Shown here piece after piece: positions 6,945 to 16,104 of a DNA stretch of 40,059 bases. Location: positions 1 through 40,059 of the forward strand of contig CAIMWA010000447.1 of assembly GCA_903845045.1 (NCBI GenBank), given 5' to 3'. Source of the stretch: an uncultured delta proteobacterium. Lineage in GTDB: Bacteria; Myxococcota_A; Polyangia; Polyangiales; Ga0077539. Every line of letters begins with the position of its first letter. The first letter of the stretch is position 1. The notes under the pieces are model-generated. The model searched no databases. It was not told the origin of the DNA and was given only the letters and a program-made list of their open reading frames with translations. Position numbers and translations under genes: made by a program.

Positions 6945-8525
6945 TCACGGAAGCGCCGACGCCGCAGCCCACGCCGCGGGGTCGTCGTCGGCGAGGTCCG
7001 TGGTGACACGCACGATGCGATCGCCCGGCGAGGGAGCGAGCGACGCCGCGGCGCCCGGGAAGTACCCGATCACCGCACCGTCCACGTCGTGGAGCGTGAG
7101 GTCGTCGCCGGTATCGCGGAGCCCGCGGCCAGTGATCGCTGCGGGCAGCCTGATGAGCCCGACGCCCGCGGGGAGCGGGCCGGCACCCCACGCCATGGGC
7201 GACGCGGCGTCGAAGCCGGGACCCACGACCACCGCGCGTCCATGCGCGCGAAGCGTCGCGCCACGTGGGAGGAGCGAGCGCCCGGAGGCTCCGTCGAGAG
7301 CCCACCCCTCGAGCGCCACGGCGTCGGCGCCGTCGTTCCGCAGCTCCACGAACTCTTGCGCGGTCGGTCCCGACGGGCGCGCGAGCACCGACGCGATGCG
7401 CACCGGGTCGCGCAGCGTGCGCGTGGTCAGCGCGGCGCTGCGCGTGCCGCCGACGACGCCGTCGAGCGCGATGGCTTCGACGGCCAACCCATACGTCGCA
7501 CCGGGCGTGAGTCCCGTCACCGTCACGCGATGCGCCGTCCCGGCGTTGCCCACCGCGGACCATTGCGCGGACCCTGCGGCCGAGTTCGCGGCGACGCGGA
7601 GCGTGGCGGGGGAGTCGGTGGTCGCGCGCACCGTCAGCCATCGATCGCCGCGGGTCGCACAGGCCCCCGCAAACGGCTCTTCAGCGGCGCCGCAGACGGT
7701 GCCGTCGACGAAGGCTGGCCGCGACGACGTGCCTTGGACGGCCTCGTGCGACGCTGGATCGACGACGGCATCGACGCCGCCGACGCTGCGCACCCCCGCG
7801 ACGGTGACGCCGTAGCGAACCCCGCGTCGAAGCGGCGCGAGCCCGTGCAGACGAAGCGCGCGCGTCGTGCCGTCGGGGCGGCGGTCGTCGGCGGCGATGG
7901 TCCATGGTGCGACGGAGCCATCGGAGCCGAGGAGCGCGGCGGCGTCGGCGCGCCCCACCACGACGTCACGGTCGGCGATGAGAAACAGCATGCGTGCGTC
8001 GACGGCAACACCGGCTTCGCCGAGGGCCGCGCGGAGCACCGGGGCCGCGTGCAGGGCGTCGTCGACGCGGAGCGCGAAGGTGGTCCCGAGCGCCCCGCTG
8101 TCGGCGTCACGGGCGAGCGCGGTGCCCGGGAGCGATTGCGCGCGGCGCGTGAACACGAGGGTGAGCGAAGACGATGGCGGGAGCACCTCGCGCACGCGAA
8201 GCATCCAGCGCGTCGAATCATCGGCCTCCGTCGCGACGTCGAGCACGACGCGGTGCGCGGCGCGGGCGGGATCGAGCACGCCGTCCAACGCATCGGCGAT
8301 GGCCGCGGGGCTCGCGGCGTCGTCGAAGAGCACCACGCTCGCGGCGTCGGGAGCGCGCATCGCCGCGCCGAAGCGCACATGAAACACCGGGAGCCGCGAG
8401 AGACGGTCCAACGACGGGCCGTTCGAGCGCAGCTCCACGAGGCGCGGCGCCGGCGTCGGAGCCTCGAGATGCAGGTCGATGCACGAGGCGAGGACGGTGG
8501 CCCAGAGGAGCGGTCGACGGCGCAT
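6945..8525 (-). CDS. Lipoprotein with Ig-like, FnIII-like and lamin-tail domains
   Basis: 526 residues. The N-terminus MRRRPLLWATVLASC is a lipoprotein signal with lipobox LASC (Cys15). An N-terminal Ig-like segment follows (about 28-130, RLVELRSNGPS...PVFHVRF), then a middle region, a fibronectin III-like segment (about 305-370, with VTGLTPGATYGLAVEA) and a lamin-tail domain (about 385-450) with EFVELRNDGADAVALEGWAL. In bacteria lamin-tail domains are common on exported proteins and are thought to mediate binding at the surface; no enzyme motif is seen. It lies 35 bases downstream of the CPBP gene, probably the end of that operon. The architecture is clear, the function is not. Confidence 0.78.
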   Translation of the reverse strand: MRRRPLLWATVLASCIDLHLEAPTPAPRLVELRSNGPSLDRLSRLPVFHVRFGAAMRAPDAASVVLFDDAASPAAIADALDGVLDPARAAHRVVLDVATEADDSTRWMLRVREVLPPSSSLTLVFTRRAQSLPGTALARDADSGALGTTFALRVDDALHAAPVLRAALGEAGVAVDARMLFLIADRDVVVGRADAAALLGSDGSVAPWTIAADDRRPDGTTRALRLHGLAPLRRGVRYGVTVAGVRSVGGVDAVVDPASHEAVQGTSSRPAFVDGTVCGAAEEPFAGACATRGDRWLTVRATTDSPATLRVAANSAAGSAQWSAVGNAGTAHRVTVTGLTPGATYGLAVEAIALDGVVGGTRSAALTTRTLRDPVRIASVLARPSGPTAQEFVELRNDGADAVALEGWALDGASGRSLLPRGATLRAHGRAVVVGPGFDAASPMAWGAGPLPAGVGLIRLPAAITGRGLRDTGDDLTLHDVDGAVIGYFPGAAASLAPSPGDRIVRVTTDLADDDPAAWAAASALP

Positions 8526-8560
8526 GGCGCGCTTGTCGACGGCGGCCGGCGCGGGGTTGC

Positions 8561-9523
8561 CTACCAGCCCCAGGAGGCGGGCAGATGCACGCCGCCGGGC
8601 AGCCCGCGGGTCTGCAGGAGCGCGGCGAGGTCCATGGAGACGGCCACGGTGACGTGGATGAGGAAGCCCGACCAGATGGAGCGCGTCTTCAGCGACAGCG
8701 TGCCCAGCACGGTGCCCGCGAGGATCGCGGCGAGGGCCTCGGCCCAGGGCTTTCCGAAGTGGATCATGCAGTACGGCACGACCATCGCCATGATGACCGG
8801 CGCGCCCATGGCCTGCCGTGCGGAGAAGAGCAGGAACCCGCGGAAGAAGAATTCCAGCGTGAGGAACTGCGTCGCGTAGAGCGCCTCCCAGAGGAAGAAG
8901 TCGCGCCAGGAGCGGTTCGCGAGGCGGTAGAACGGGTAGTAGTTCGCGAACTCGCCGGTCTGCGAGACGATCACCACCGCCACGAGCACGATGCCGAAGA
9001 AGAGCGCGTAGATCCACGCGTGCGCGAGGAACCCGCGGGTGCGCACTCCGTAGTCGCGCAGGCGCTCGCCGCGCCAGCTCAGCAGCACCAGCGCAGGCAC
9101 CACGAAGTATCCGAAGGAGCGCGTGAAGGACCAGTACGCGAGGCCGGCGAGCTCGTCCCAGCGTGCGGACTGCGCCCACATCCACGGCTTCATGAGATGC
9201 AGGTGATGCGTCGCCGCGCCCCGCGGTCCGCCGCCCCAGTCGATGACCCAGCCGCGCTGCATGAGGAGGTTCAGCGTCGCGCGGTCGCCGAAGTACTCCT
9301 GGAACGTGAGCACCACCGCCGCGACGGCGTAGGCGACGAAGGGGCGGTAATCGTAGCCAAGCCCGAGCTCGGCGAGGCGCGCACGAGCGGCCGCGGCCTC
9401 GGCGTCGACCTCGCGCCACGTCTCGAGGAAGAAGCGTCGCGGATGGAGTTCCGGGAGCTTCTTGCGCGCGAGCAGCGCCACCACCGCGAGGTAGAGCAGC
9501 GCGGCAGCGAAGATGACCTTCAC
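8561..9523 (-). CDS. CPBP-family intramembrane protease-like protein
   Basis: 320 residues with about seven hydrophobic segments, the first at the N-terminus. The CPBP (Abi/Rce1-like) core lies in the C-terminal half: LEFFFRG matches the EExxxR motif with Leu for the first Glu, YCMIH matches FxxxH with Tyr for Phe, and a further His occurs in FLIHVTVAV. Family members are membrane metalloproteases for CaaX-like processing, peptide maturation or immunity; with the first Glu missing, activity is uncertain. The GTG start at 9523 overlaps the gltX stop in GTGA, so translation is coupled to gltX. The substrate is unknown. Confidence 0.8.
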   Translation of the reverse strand: MKVIFAAALLYLAVVALLARKKLPELHPRRFFLETWREVDAEAAAARARLAELGLGYDYRPFVAYAVAAVVLTFQEYFGDRATLNLLMQRGWVIDWGGGPRGAATHHLHLMKPWMWAQSARWDELAGLAYWSFTRSFGYFVVPALVLLSWRGERLRDYGVRTRGFLAHAWIYALFFGIVLVAVVIVSQTGEFANYYPFYRLANRSWRDFFLWEALYATQFLTLEFFFRGFLLFSARQAMGAPVIMAMVVPYCMIHFGKPWAEALAAILAGTVLGTLSLKTRSIWSGFLIHVTVAVSMDLAALLQTRGLPGGVHLPASWGW

Positions 9524-10971
9524 GCGGCGACGTCCGCGGCCGCGCGGAGGCGGCGCACCGTCACCTCGCGACCGAGCACCGCCATCACCTCGAAGAGACC
9601 CGGCGAGGCGCCCTTGCCGGTGAGCGCGACGCGGGCAGGCTGCGCCACGGTCTTGATCTCGAGCGACCGCGCCGCGAGCCAGCCCTCGAAGGCCGCGCCG
9701 ACGGAGGCCTCGTCGAAGGCGGGCAGCGCGTCGAGCACCGCGGCGACCTCGGCGAGCTGCGCCTTCGCATCGGCGGTGAGGAACTTCGCCACGACGGCCG
9801 CGTCCATCACCGGCGCGTCGACGAAGTAGAACGCGAGCATCTCGGCCGCGTCGCAGAGGCGCTGCGCGCGCGGGCGGATGGTGCGCACGGCGGGGATGAG
9901 CCGCGGATCCGACGGCGCGACGTTGATGCCCGACGCCGCGAGGAACGGGATGACCGCGGCCGCGTAGGCGTCGTCGTCGAGCTTGCGCAGGTGCTCGAAG
10001 CTCACCCAGAGCGACTTCTTCTTGTCGTAGCGGCCGTCGTCCTTGCCGCAGTGATCCCAGTCGAAGTGGGCGACGAGCTCGTCGCGCGTGAAGATCTCCT
10101 GGTCGCCGGAGGACCACCCGAAGCGCGCGATGTAGTTGAGCAGCGCGTCGGGCAGCCAGCCCTTGTCGCGGTACACCTCCACCGGCACGTCGATGCCCTG
10201 CTGATCCGCGAGCCGCTTCGACATCTTCTTGCCGTCGGGCGTGAGCATCATCGGCAGGTGCGCGAACTCCGGCACCGGCGCTCCGAGCGCGCGGTAGAGC
10301 AGGATCTGCTTCGGCGTGTTGATGATGTGGTCGCTGCCGCGGCCCACGAGCGTGATGCCCATGGTGACGTCGTCGACCACGGCGCCGAAGTTGTAGAGCG
10401 GCACGCCGTCCGAGCGCAGCAGCACGAAGTCGTCGAGCGAGGCGTTCGGTGACCGGATGGTGCCGAAGACCTTGTCGTCGAACTCCGTCGCGCCGTCGGA
10501 CGGGCTCTTGAAGCGCACGACGTACGGCTGCCCCTCGAGCCAGTCGCTCTGCGGGCGGTCGCGCCAGATGCGCGGGTACACGAAGCCGTCGCGCTTCTTG
10601 CCCTCGGGGAGCTTGGCCTTCATGGCCTCGAGCTCCTCGCGCGTCGTGTAGCACCGGTACGCCTTGCCCTCGGCGACGAGGCGGTCGGCGTGCGCCCGGT
10701 ACAGGTCGAGGCGCTGCATCTGGAAGTACGGACCGTGCGGTCCGCCGACGCCGGGGCCCTCGTCCCAGTCGAGGCCGAGCCAGCGCAGCGAGTCGATGAT
10801 GACCTGCGTCGAAGCGTCGGTGGAGCGGGCCTGGTCCGTGTCCTCGATGCGCAGCACGAAGGTGCCGCCGGTCTTGCGGGCCCAGAGCCAGTTGAACAGC
10901 GCCGTGCGAGCCCCTCCGATGTGGAGATAACCCGTCGGCGAAGGAGCAAAACGTACGCGCGGCTTCTCCAT
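9520..10971 (-). CDS. gltX: Glutamyl-tRNA synthetase
   Basis: 483 residues, normal for class I GluRS, which charges tRNA-Glu (or tRNA-Glu and tRNA-Gln) with glutamate in the cytoplasm. The Rossmann fold begins RFAPSPTGYLHIGG (HIGH motif at 17-20), followed by RIEDTD. KKMSKR at 248-253 is the KMSKS loop. GSDHIINTPKQ is the expected active-site segment between them. The C-terminal anticodon-binding part is less conserved but present. The ATG at 10971 puts the first strand directly at the N-terminus; the open frame reaches six codons further. It follows the upstream lipoprotein by 51 bases and is coupled to the CPBP gene downstream. Confidence 0.96.
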   Translation of the reverse strand: MEKPRVRFAPSPTGYLHIGGARTALFNWLWARKTGGTFVLRIEDTDQARSTDASTQVIIDSLRWLGLDWDEGPGVGGPHGPYFQMQRLDLYRAHADRLVAEGKAYRCYTTREELEAMKAKLPEGKKRDGFVYPRIWRDRPQSDWLEGQPYVVRFKSPSDGATEFDDKVFGTIRSPNASLDDFVLLRSDGVPLYNFGAVVDDVTMGITLVGRGSDHIINTPKQILLYRALGAPVPEFAHLPMMLTPDGKKMSKRLADQQGIDVPVEVYRDKGWLPDALLNYIARFGWSSGDQEIFTRDELVAHFDWDHCGKDDGRYDKKKSLWVSFEHLRKLDDDAYAAAVIPFLAASGINVAPSDPRLIPAVRTIRPRAQRLCDAAEMLAFYFVDAPVMDAAVVAKFLTADAKAQLAEVAAVLDALPAFDEASVGAAFEGWLAARSLEIKTVAQPARVALTGKGASPGLFEVMAVLGREVTVRRLRAAADVAA

Positions 10972-11022
10972 GGTCGATCGGCGATGCACCTACCGGCGTG
11001 CGCCGCGTGGGTCAAGCACGGT

Positions 11023-12003
11023 TCACGGCGTCCAGCCCCGCCGGACCTCGCGCGCGACGCCCGGGAGGCGCAGCGTCACGCCCGTGGCGTCGATGCGCCG
11101 CACCTCGGCGTTCGCCACGCGGTCGCCGACGGTGACCACCCACGCGAGGCGCCCCGCGGTGAGCACGGCCCCCTGCGCACGCGCCCCGGGCACCCACGAC
11201 CGCGCCACCGGGAGCGTGCCGCGCAGGGCTCCGACGCCGACGTCCGAGGTCCCCTCGCATCGCTGGGGCCAGGGGTCATCGCCGAGGCCGTCGTCGGTGG
11301 CGCGGGTGAACGGCCAGGAGAGCGTGGCGCGCAGACCCGTCGCCGCCGGCTCGACGCGCACCGTGATGAGCGCGTGGAGCCCTGGCGACACCGTGAGCAA
11401 CGCCAGCGTCTCGCCGAGCGCCCGCTCGTCGTCGGCGCGCAGGTCGAGGTCGAGGGTCTCCGCGGTGCGCTGCACCGACAGGAGGCACACGCGCCGTGCG
11501 AGCCGCGCCAGGGCCCGCAACGGCTGCACCCGGGAGATCGGCGCGGGCCCCGCGGCCTCGCGCCACAGAAGCACCACGCGGGTCCGCCGCCGGCCAGCGT
11601 GCTCGACCTCGTCGCATGCACACGCGACGCGAGGCTCGGCGGTGCGCACCGCTGCACACACGCCGTCCCCGGCGGCGAGGCCGCGCCCTCCGAGGAGGAG
11701 CTCCCACGTCACACGATCGCCGTGCGAGCGCGGCGCGCCCGGGGTCGGAAGGTCCGTCGAGGTCTGCAGCATCGCGCGCATCGCGAGGGCTGGGACCCAC
11801 GGCGACGACGCGGCGTCGAAGGGCTCGGGGCTCAGCGCTGCGAGCGTCGCGACGGCGTCACGGCGCTCGGGCGCGGCCACGACCGCAGCGTCCCGCGCGC
11901 CGGCATCAGCGGTCGGCGCGAGCTGCGGGGGTGTCGAGGGGGTTGGGAGGGGACGGACGCAGGCCAGGAGCAGCGCGACCAGGGCGATCGCGCGCAGCGG
12001 CAT
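11023..12003 (-). CDS. Predicted lipoprotein with a PilP-like C-terminal segment
   Basis: 326 residues. The N-terminus MPLRAIALVALLLAC gives a lipobox LLAC (Cys15), followed by a Pro/Thr/Ala linker. The middle (about 60-250) is not recognised. The last 50 residues (GAVLTAGRLAWVVTVGDRV, then a conserved-looking G-V-T-L) resemble in pattern the small beta domain of PilP/GspC-type pilus and secretion lipoproteins, but this is a weak resemblance. The start ATG shares one base with the stop of the large OmpA gene (TGATG), so both products are probably made together. I infer an envelope partner of that OmpA protein. No pilM, N, O or Q gene is visible. Confidence 0.7.
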   Translation of the reverse strand: MPLRAIALVALLLACVRPLPTPSTPPQLAPTADAGARDAAVVAAPERRDAVATLAALSPEPFDAASSPWVPALAMRAMLQTSTDLPTPGAPRSHGDRVTWELLLGGRGLAAGDGVCAAVRTAEPRVACACDEVEHAGRRRTRVVLLWREAAGPAPISRVQPLRALARLARRVCLLSVQRTAETLDLDLRADDERALGETLALLTVSPGLHALITVRVEPAATGLRATLSWPFTRATDDGLGDDPWPQRCEGTSDVGVGALRGTLPVARSWVPGARAQGAVLTAGRLAWVVTVGDRVANAEVRRIDATGVTLRLPGVAREVRRGWTP

Positions 12004-14393
12004 CAGTGCGCGGCGCCGGCGGGGGCCGGGCGGGCGGCGCCAGCGCGGGTGAGGTGGAACTCCACGCGTCGGTTCGCCGTGCGTCCGATGACCGTGAGGT
12101 TCGGGCGGATCGGGCGGGTCTGGCCGAAGCCGCGGGCGGTCAGCAGCTCGCCGTTCACGCCGAGGCGGACGAGGGCCTCGCGCACCGCGTCGGCGCGGCT
12201 CTGCGAGAGCGTCAGGTTCGTCGCCGGCTGACCCTGGTTGTCGGTGTGGCCCTGGATCTCGACGGCGGTGATCTCCGCGTGGCGGTGCAGCGTGTCGGCG
12301 ATCTCCTCGAGGAGCGTGTTCGAATCCGGGAGGATCTCCGCCGAGTTCGTCTGGAAGTGCACCTGACGCGTGATGTTCAGGAGGTTCCCGGTGATCGCGA
12401 CGGACGGGCGAAGCGGGCGGCGCGTGACGGTGATCTCCACCGCGCGGTTGGTGCGCGGCTCCACCGTCGCCTGCTGCGCCGCCGAGCCCATGTGACGGTC
12501 GCTCGAGTCGACGCGCACGGTGAACGTGCCGACGGGGAGCTCCTCGGCGGTGACGCGGCCCTGCTCGTCGGTGGTGAGCGTGCGCTCCGCCGGAGCGGTC
12601 TGCCCCGCCGGCACGAGGAGGCCCGGCGCCGGCGTCAGCACGACGCTGGCGTTGGCGACGCCCGCGCCGCCCTGCGACGACACGACGTGGATGGCGAGGC
12701 CGCCGCGACGCGGCAGCGGACGAAGTTCGCAGTTCGCGTTGACCTCGATGCGGGCGGCCGGCGCGGGGGCCTGGGTGCTGCCCGCGGCGGGCGCCGCCGG
12801 GGCCGGCACGGTGACCGTGCAGTCACCCGGCTGGTACTCGGGCTGCGTGATGGCGAGGTGGTACTCGCCCGGGGGCACGTGGCCGGAGCGGAAGCTGCCG
12901 TCCGGCGAAGACGCGAGGACGTGCAGGTCGGGGTGGCCCGCGAAGGTGATGATGGCGCTGCCCACGGGCCCGCGCGACTCGGCGTCGTGGATCGCGCCGA
13001 GGATGTGCCCGCCCGGCGGCGTGCGGTCGACCTCGCGGGTGGTGATGCGCTCCGGGCCCGCGACCTCGACGCGCTGCACCGGCGGGTGCACGTCGTAGGC
13101 GAACGCGGCGCCGAAGTAGAAGGTCCACGGGTTCGTGGGCGCGAGCTCGCGGGAGAAGGTGGAGCTCCCGCTCGTCGCGACGTCGAACGCGAGGAGCGCC
13201 GCGAGGCCGCGCACCGGCGGCACCACGCGGGTGCCGATGGTGAAGCGCGACGGCATGGACGAGAAGCCGTTGTTCGCGAGGCAGCCGTCGTCGTCGGCGG
13301 CGCCGGCGGGGCCCGTCGTTCCCGACGCCGGCTGGAAGCACGAGTACCCCTGGCGGTTCACCGGGATGCCGACGGTCCACTCGACGAAGGGGCGAACCCA
13401 CGGGAGCTCGGCTTCGGCGCCGAGGTTGATGCCGAACTGGTCGACGCGGTTCACGCCGAGGGCGTAGCGCTCGATGCGCGACACCTCGAGGAAGCAGCTC
13501 GCCTGGATCGCGCCGTTCGCACAGGCCGTGGCGTTGTAGCCGGGCTGCGCGGCGCGGCGGCGGGCCTCGGTGTCGGACACGATGGCGGCGCTGTTGTCGA
13601 CGAAGTAGTGCGCGTTGAAGTGGAAGCGCAGCGGGACGTTCACGTGGAAGTCGCGCAGGTCGAAGGACGAGAGCACACCGAAGTCGGCGCTGGTCGAGCT
13701 GCCGAGCACGCCGATGTCGCCGGAGCGGTTGAGGAGGTACACCGACGCGTAGCCGCCGAGGTGGATGCCGCGCCACACGCGGGTGCCGGCCTTGACGCCG
13801 AGGGTGGTGTCGCCGAGCACCTGGAAGAGCTGCGGATGCTCGCGGTCGTCGCTGTTCGCGTACGCGCGGATGGACCCGAAGACCTCGAGGAAGTCAAGCG
13901 GCGAGTACGACAGCGTGAGCGTGCCGCCGATGTGCTGCGCCGTGTCCGTGCCCGTCGCCGCGGTGCCGGACAGGCCCGCCGGACGAAGGAACTCGGTGCC
14001 CGAGAAGAACTCGCCGGTGAGGCCGAAGCGGAACGAGCCCGCAGCGCCGGTCTGCGCCGAGCGCGTGTGCAGCAGGCCGATGGAGCCGTCGAGGGAAGAG
14101 AAGCGCGGAAGCATCCGGGTGCGACGAGCCTCGTCGGTCTCGGGAGTCTCGGGCGACGCGACGGTCGCAGTGCCGGACGCGGCGGGGGTCGCAGGCGTGC
14201 CGGGACGGGCCGCAGCGGCACCCGGACGCGCCGCGGGGGCCTCGTCCTCGTCCTCGTCGTCGCCCTCGTCGTCCGCAGCCGCGGCGCGGCCGCCGTTGGC
14301 AGCTCTCCCGGGCCCGGTCTGCGCGAGCGCGGCCATGGGCAGAGCCATCGCCTGCGCCACGAACATCAAAGCCATCCAACGAGAGTGCCGCAT
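12003..14393 (-). CDS. Large OmpA-family protein with barrel-like and carboxypeptidase-regulatory-like domains
   Basis: 796 residues. A signal peptide ends near AALAQ (residue 25). A highly acidic, Ala/Pro-rich linker follows (about 38-90). Residues 95-450 alternate short beta strands and look like an outer-membrane barrel. Residues 465-640 hold two carboxypeptidase-regulatory-like (Ig-fold) segments, recognisable by SSPDGSFRSGHVPPGEYHL and TTDEQGRVTAEELPVGTF. An OmpA domain closes the protein (about 665-785) with VHFQTNSAEI, IQGHTDNQG and TANRRVEFHL. This order recalls myxobacterial outer-membrane OmpA proteins; a barrel plus wall anchor is inferred. GGAGGAGA seven bases before the ATG supports the start. 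It is translationally coupled to the following lipoprotein. Confidence 0.85.
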   Translation of the reverse strand: MRHSRWMALMFVAQAMALPMAALAQTGPGRAANGGRAAAADDEGDDEDEDEAPAARPGAAAARPGTPATPAASGTATVASPETPETDEARRTRMLPRFSSLDGSIGLLHTRSAQTGAAGSFRFGLTGEFFSGTEFLRPAGLSGTAATGTDTAQHIGGTLTLSYSPLDFLEVFGSIRAYANSDDREHPQLFQVLGDTTLGVKAGTRVWRGIHLGGYASVYLLNRSGDIGVLGSSTSADFGVLSSFDLRDFHVNVPLRFHFNAHYFVDNSAAIVSDTEARRRAAQPGYNATACANGAIQASCFLEVSRIERYALGVNRVDQFGINLGAEAELPWVRPFVEWTVGIPVNRQGYSCFQPASGTTGPAGAADDDGCLANNGFSSMPSRFTIGTRVVPPVRGLAALLAFDVATSGSSTFSRELAPTNPWTFYFGAAFAYDVHPPVQRVEVAGPERITTREVDRTPPGGHILGAIHDAESRGPVGSAIITFAGHPDLHVLASSPDGSFRSGHVPPGEYHLAITQPEYQPGDCTVTVPAPAAPAAGSTQAPAPAARIEVNANCELRPLPRRGGLAIHVVSSQGGAGVANASVVLTPAPGLLVPAGQTAPAERTLTTDEQGRVTAEELPVGTFTVRVDSSDRHMGSAAQQATVEPRTNRAVEITVTRRPLRPSVAITGNLLNITRQVHFQTNSAEILPDSNTLLEEIADTLHRHAEITAVEIQGHTDNQGQPATNLTLSQSRADAVREALVRLGVNGELLTARGFGQTRPIRPNLTVIGRTANRRVEFHLTRAGAARPAPAGAAH

Positions 14394-14400
14394 CGTCGTG

Positions 14401-14408
14401 TCTCCTCC
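14401..14408 (-). promoter_or_regulatory. Strong Shine-Dalgarno site of the large OmpA gene
   Basis: GGAGGAGA on the minus strand with a seven-base spacer to the ATG at 14393. It is one of the strongest ribosome sites in the window, fitting an abundant envelope protein. The remaining 146 bases up to xseB could hold a promoter, but I see no convincing -35/-10 pair. Confidence 0.6.
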
Positions 14409-14554
14409 GCCTGAACCCTTCGGGCGACGCCGACCGCGCCGCGTCCAACCGCGGATCGCACGGGAAATCCCGCGGCACCCATCGGCGCCGCGGTCATACC
14501 ATCGGCGTTCGAGAAACGTCCAGACTCGGGCGCGCGGCGAAGCAGCCGCGGAAC

Positions 14555-14824
14555 CTATTCCGCGCCGCCCGTCACCGGCTCGAGCACGGCGTCGTCGCCG
14601 TCGCCGGCCACCAAGCGCTCCACACGCTTCTCGGCGGCGTCGAGGCGCTGCTGACCGAGCCGCGCGAGGCGCACTCCGTCCTCGAACATGCGAAGCGACT
14701 CCTCGAGCGGGAGATCGCCGTGCTCCAGCGCATCGACCACGCCGGTGAGCTTCGCGAGGATCGCCTCGAGGGCCAAGGGTTCCTCGGGGGGCGGGGTCGC
14801 GTTCTTCGCGTCGGTGCGTCGCAT
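14555..14824 (-). CDS. xseB: Exodeoxyribonuclease VII small subunit
   Basis: 89 residues, the size of XseB. The core LTGVVDALEHGDLPLEESL and the following FEDGVRLARLGQQRLDAAEKRV match the helical hairpin that binds XseA. The complex degrades single-stranded DNA to short oligonucleotides. An N-terminal 16-residue charged and proline-rich extension precedes the domain. The large subunit xseA is not in the window. It lies 34 bases downstream of the HEAT-repeat gene on the same strand. Confidence 0.9.
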   Translation of the reverse strand: MRRTDAKNATPPPEEPLALEAILAKLTGVVDALEHGDLPLEESLRMFEDGVRLARLGQQRLDAAEKRVERLVAGDGDDAVLEPVTGGAE

Positions 14825-14858
14825 GGTGCGGATTTGTCCATCGCCCCCCAGGGGCGGG

Positions 14859-16104
14859 TCAAGGAGCGTCGCCCCGAGCCACGCGCTCTGCCTCCCGGAG
14901 ACCGTCGACCAGCGCCGCGTTCCACGCGATGCGTCGCGCGGCGGTGATCGCCGCCAGCGCACGTGCGCCGTCGCTACGTGCAAGAACGTGCGCTGCGGCG
15001 ATGCGCGCCTGGGGGTCCGCCGCCATGAACAGCGCGGCGATGGGCTCGTCGACGGTCGTCGGCATCGCCGGCCGCGGCGGCGACGGCCGCAGCGAGGCCT
15101 CCATCGCGGCGCGCACCTCGGCAGCGCGCTCGGCCGCGACCACGCGCGGCAGGTCCGGCTCGGCCAGCGCGGCGAGGCACGCGACCGCCGCCTCACGCTC
15201 CGCAGGGTCCCCGATGGCGAGGGCAGCGCGCACCGCCGGAAGCGCCGCCCGCTCGCGCCGTGACGCCACCAGACGCAACGCAGCCTCCCGGGTCAGCGGA
15301 TCTTCGAGGAGCGCCACGACATCGGACACCGGCACGTCGCCGAAGGCCACGAGGGCCTCGGTGGCCGCAAGGCGCAGCGCCCGCTCCGGCGCACGCCGGG
15401 CGACGGCGACCACCACCGCCGCGGCCTCGGGAGCACGAAGCATCCGCACGGCCTCGAGGGCGGCCTGGGCGCGCGCACCGCGAAGCTCCACGAGCGCGCG
15501 AGAGAGCTCGACCACGCACTCGACCACGACGCTCGCATCCCCCCGGCGCGCTGCGACGCGCCACCGCAGCGGCAGGTCCGCCGCCGACGCGCCGAGAGCC
15601 TCGGGGGCGCGATCGGCGAGGGCGTCGAGCGCGAGCATGGCCACGTCGTCGACGGGCATGACCCCGGCGTCGGCGCGCGCCGCCGCGAGCTGCCCATCGA
15701 CGGAGCCTGCCGCGTGCATCGCCGCGCGGGCCACCACGGGATCATCTCCGACGCCCACGAGGGTGACGTCGCGCGCCCCCTTCGCCGAGGGCCGCGAGCG
15801 CGAGCAGGCGCAGCGTCCGATCGGTCGATGCCATCACCGCGGATCGCAGCGCAGCGTCGACCTCGGCGTCGTCGCCCGGCGCGCGACGCATCGGCTCGAG
15901 GCGACGGAGGAGCACGGCGAAGGCTGCCCCGCGACGCACGGCCGGGTCGTCGTCGCGAAGCCGGGCCGCGGCGTCGAAGAGGGCGATGCGCCACGGCTCG
16001 CGCAGTCCGTCCGCCGACGTCGGAGAACCCGCGAGGAGCGTCGCCGCGACGGCGATGGAGCGAAGCGCCCTCAGCAGGCTCGACGGGCGGGCGCGGTCTC
16101 CCAC
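14859..16104 (-). pseudogene. Exported HEAT-repeat protein, apparently frameshifted
   Basis: Two overlapping reading frames make one sensible protein. The first (GTG at 16104 to the stop at 15742) has a good signal peptide (MGDRARPSSLLRALRS, hydrophobic IAVAATLLAG, then SPTSA) and HEAT-like helices ending RLLALAALGEG. The second runs from about 15780 to the stop at 14859 and continues the same repeat type (VARAAM, VAMLALDALADRA, ERALRLAATEALVAFGD, REAALRLVASRRERA). Dropping one base from the five-C run at 15776-15780 fuses them into a 414-residue protein, joining LGEG to ARDVTLVGVGDD. HEAT repeats are helical scaffolds for protein contacts. The cause may be an assembly error, a true mutation or slippage. 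The start lies inside the 3' end of the GNAT gene. Confidence 0.72.

Noticed and set aside
6163..7009. N-terminal extension of recD2 to 7009
   Set aside because: Runs through the nuclease gene on the other strand and has no helicase similarity; RecD2 length fits the ATG at 6163.
8561..9523. Bacteriocin self-immunity (Abi) system
   Set aside because: CPBP proteins can have that role, but no bacteriocin or export genes are nearby.
11496..14414. 972-residue plus-strand frame opposite the large OmpA gene
   Set aside because: Antisense shadow; the minus strand has a signal peptide, ribosome site and OmpA domain.
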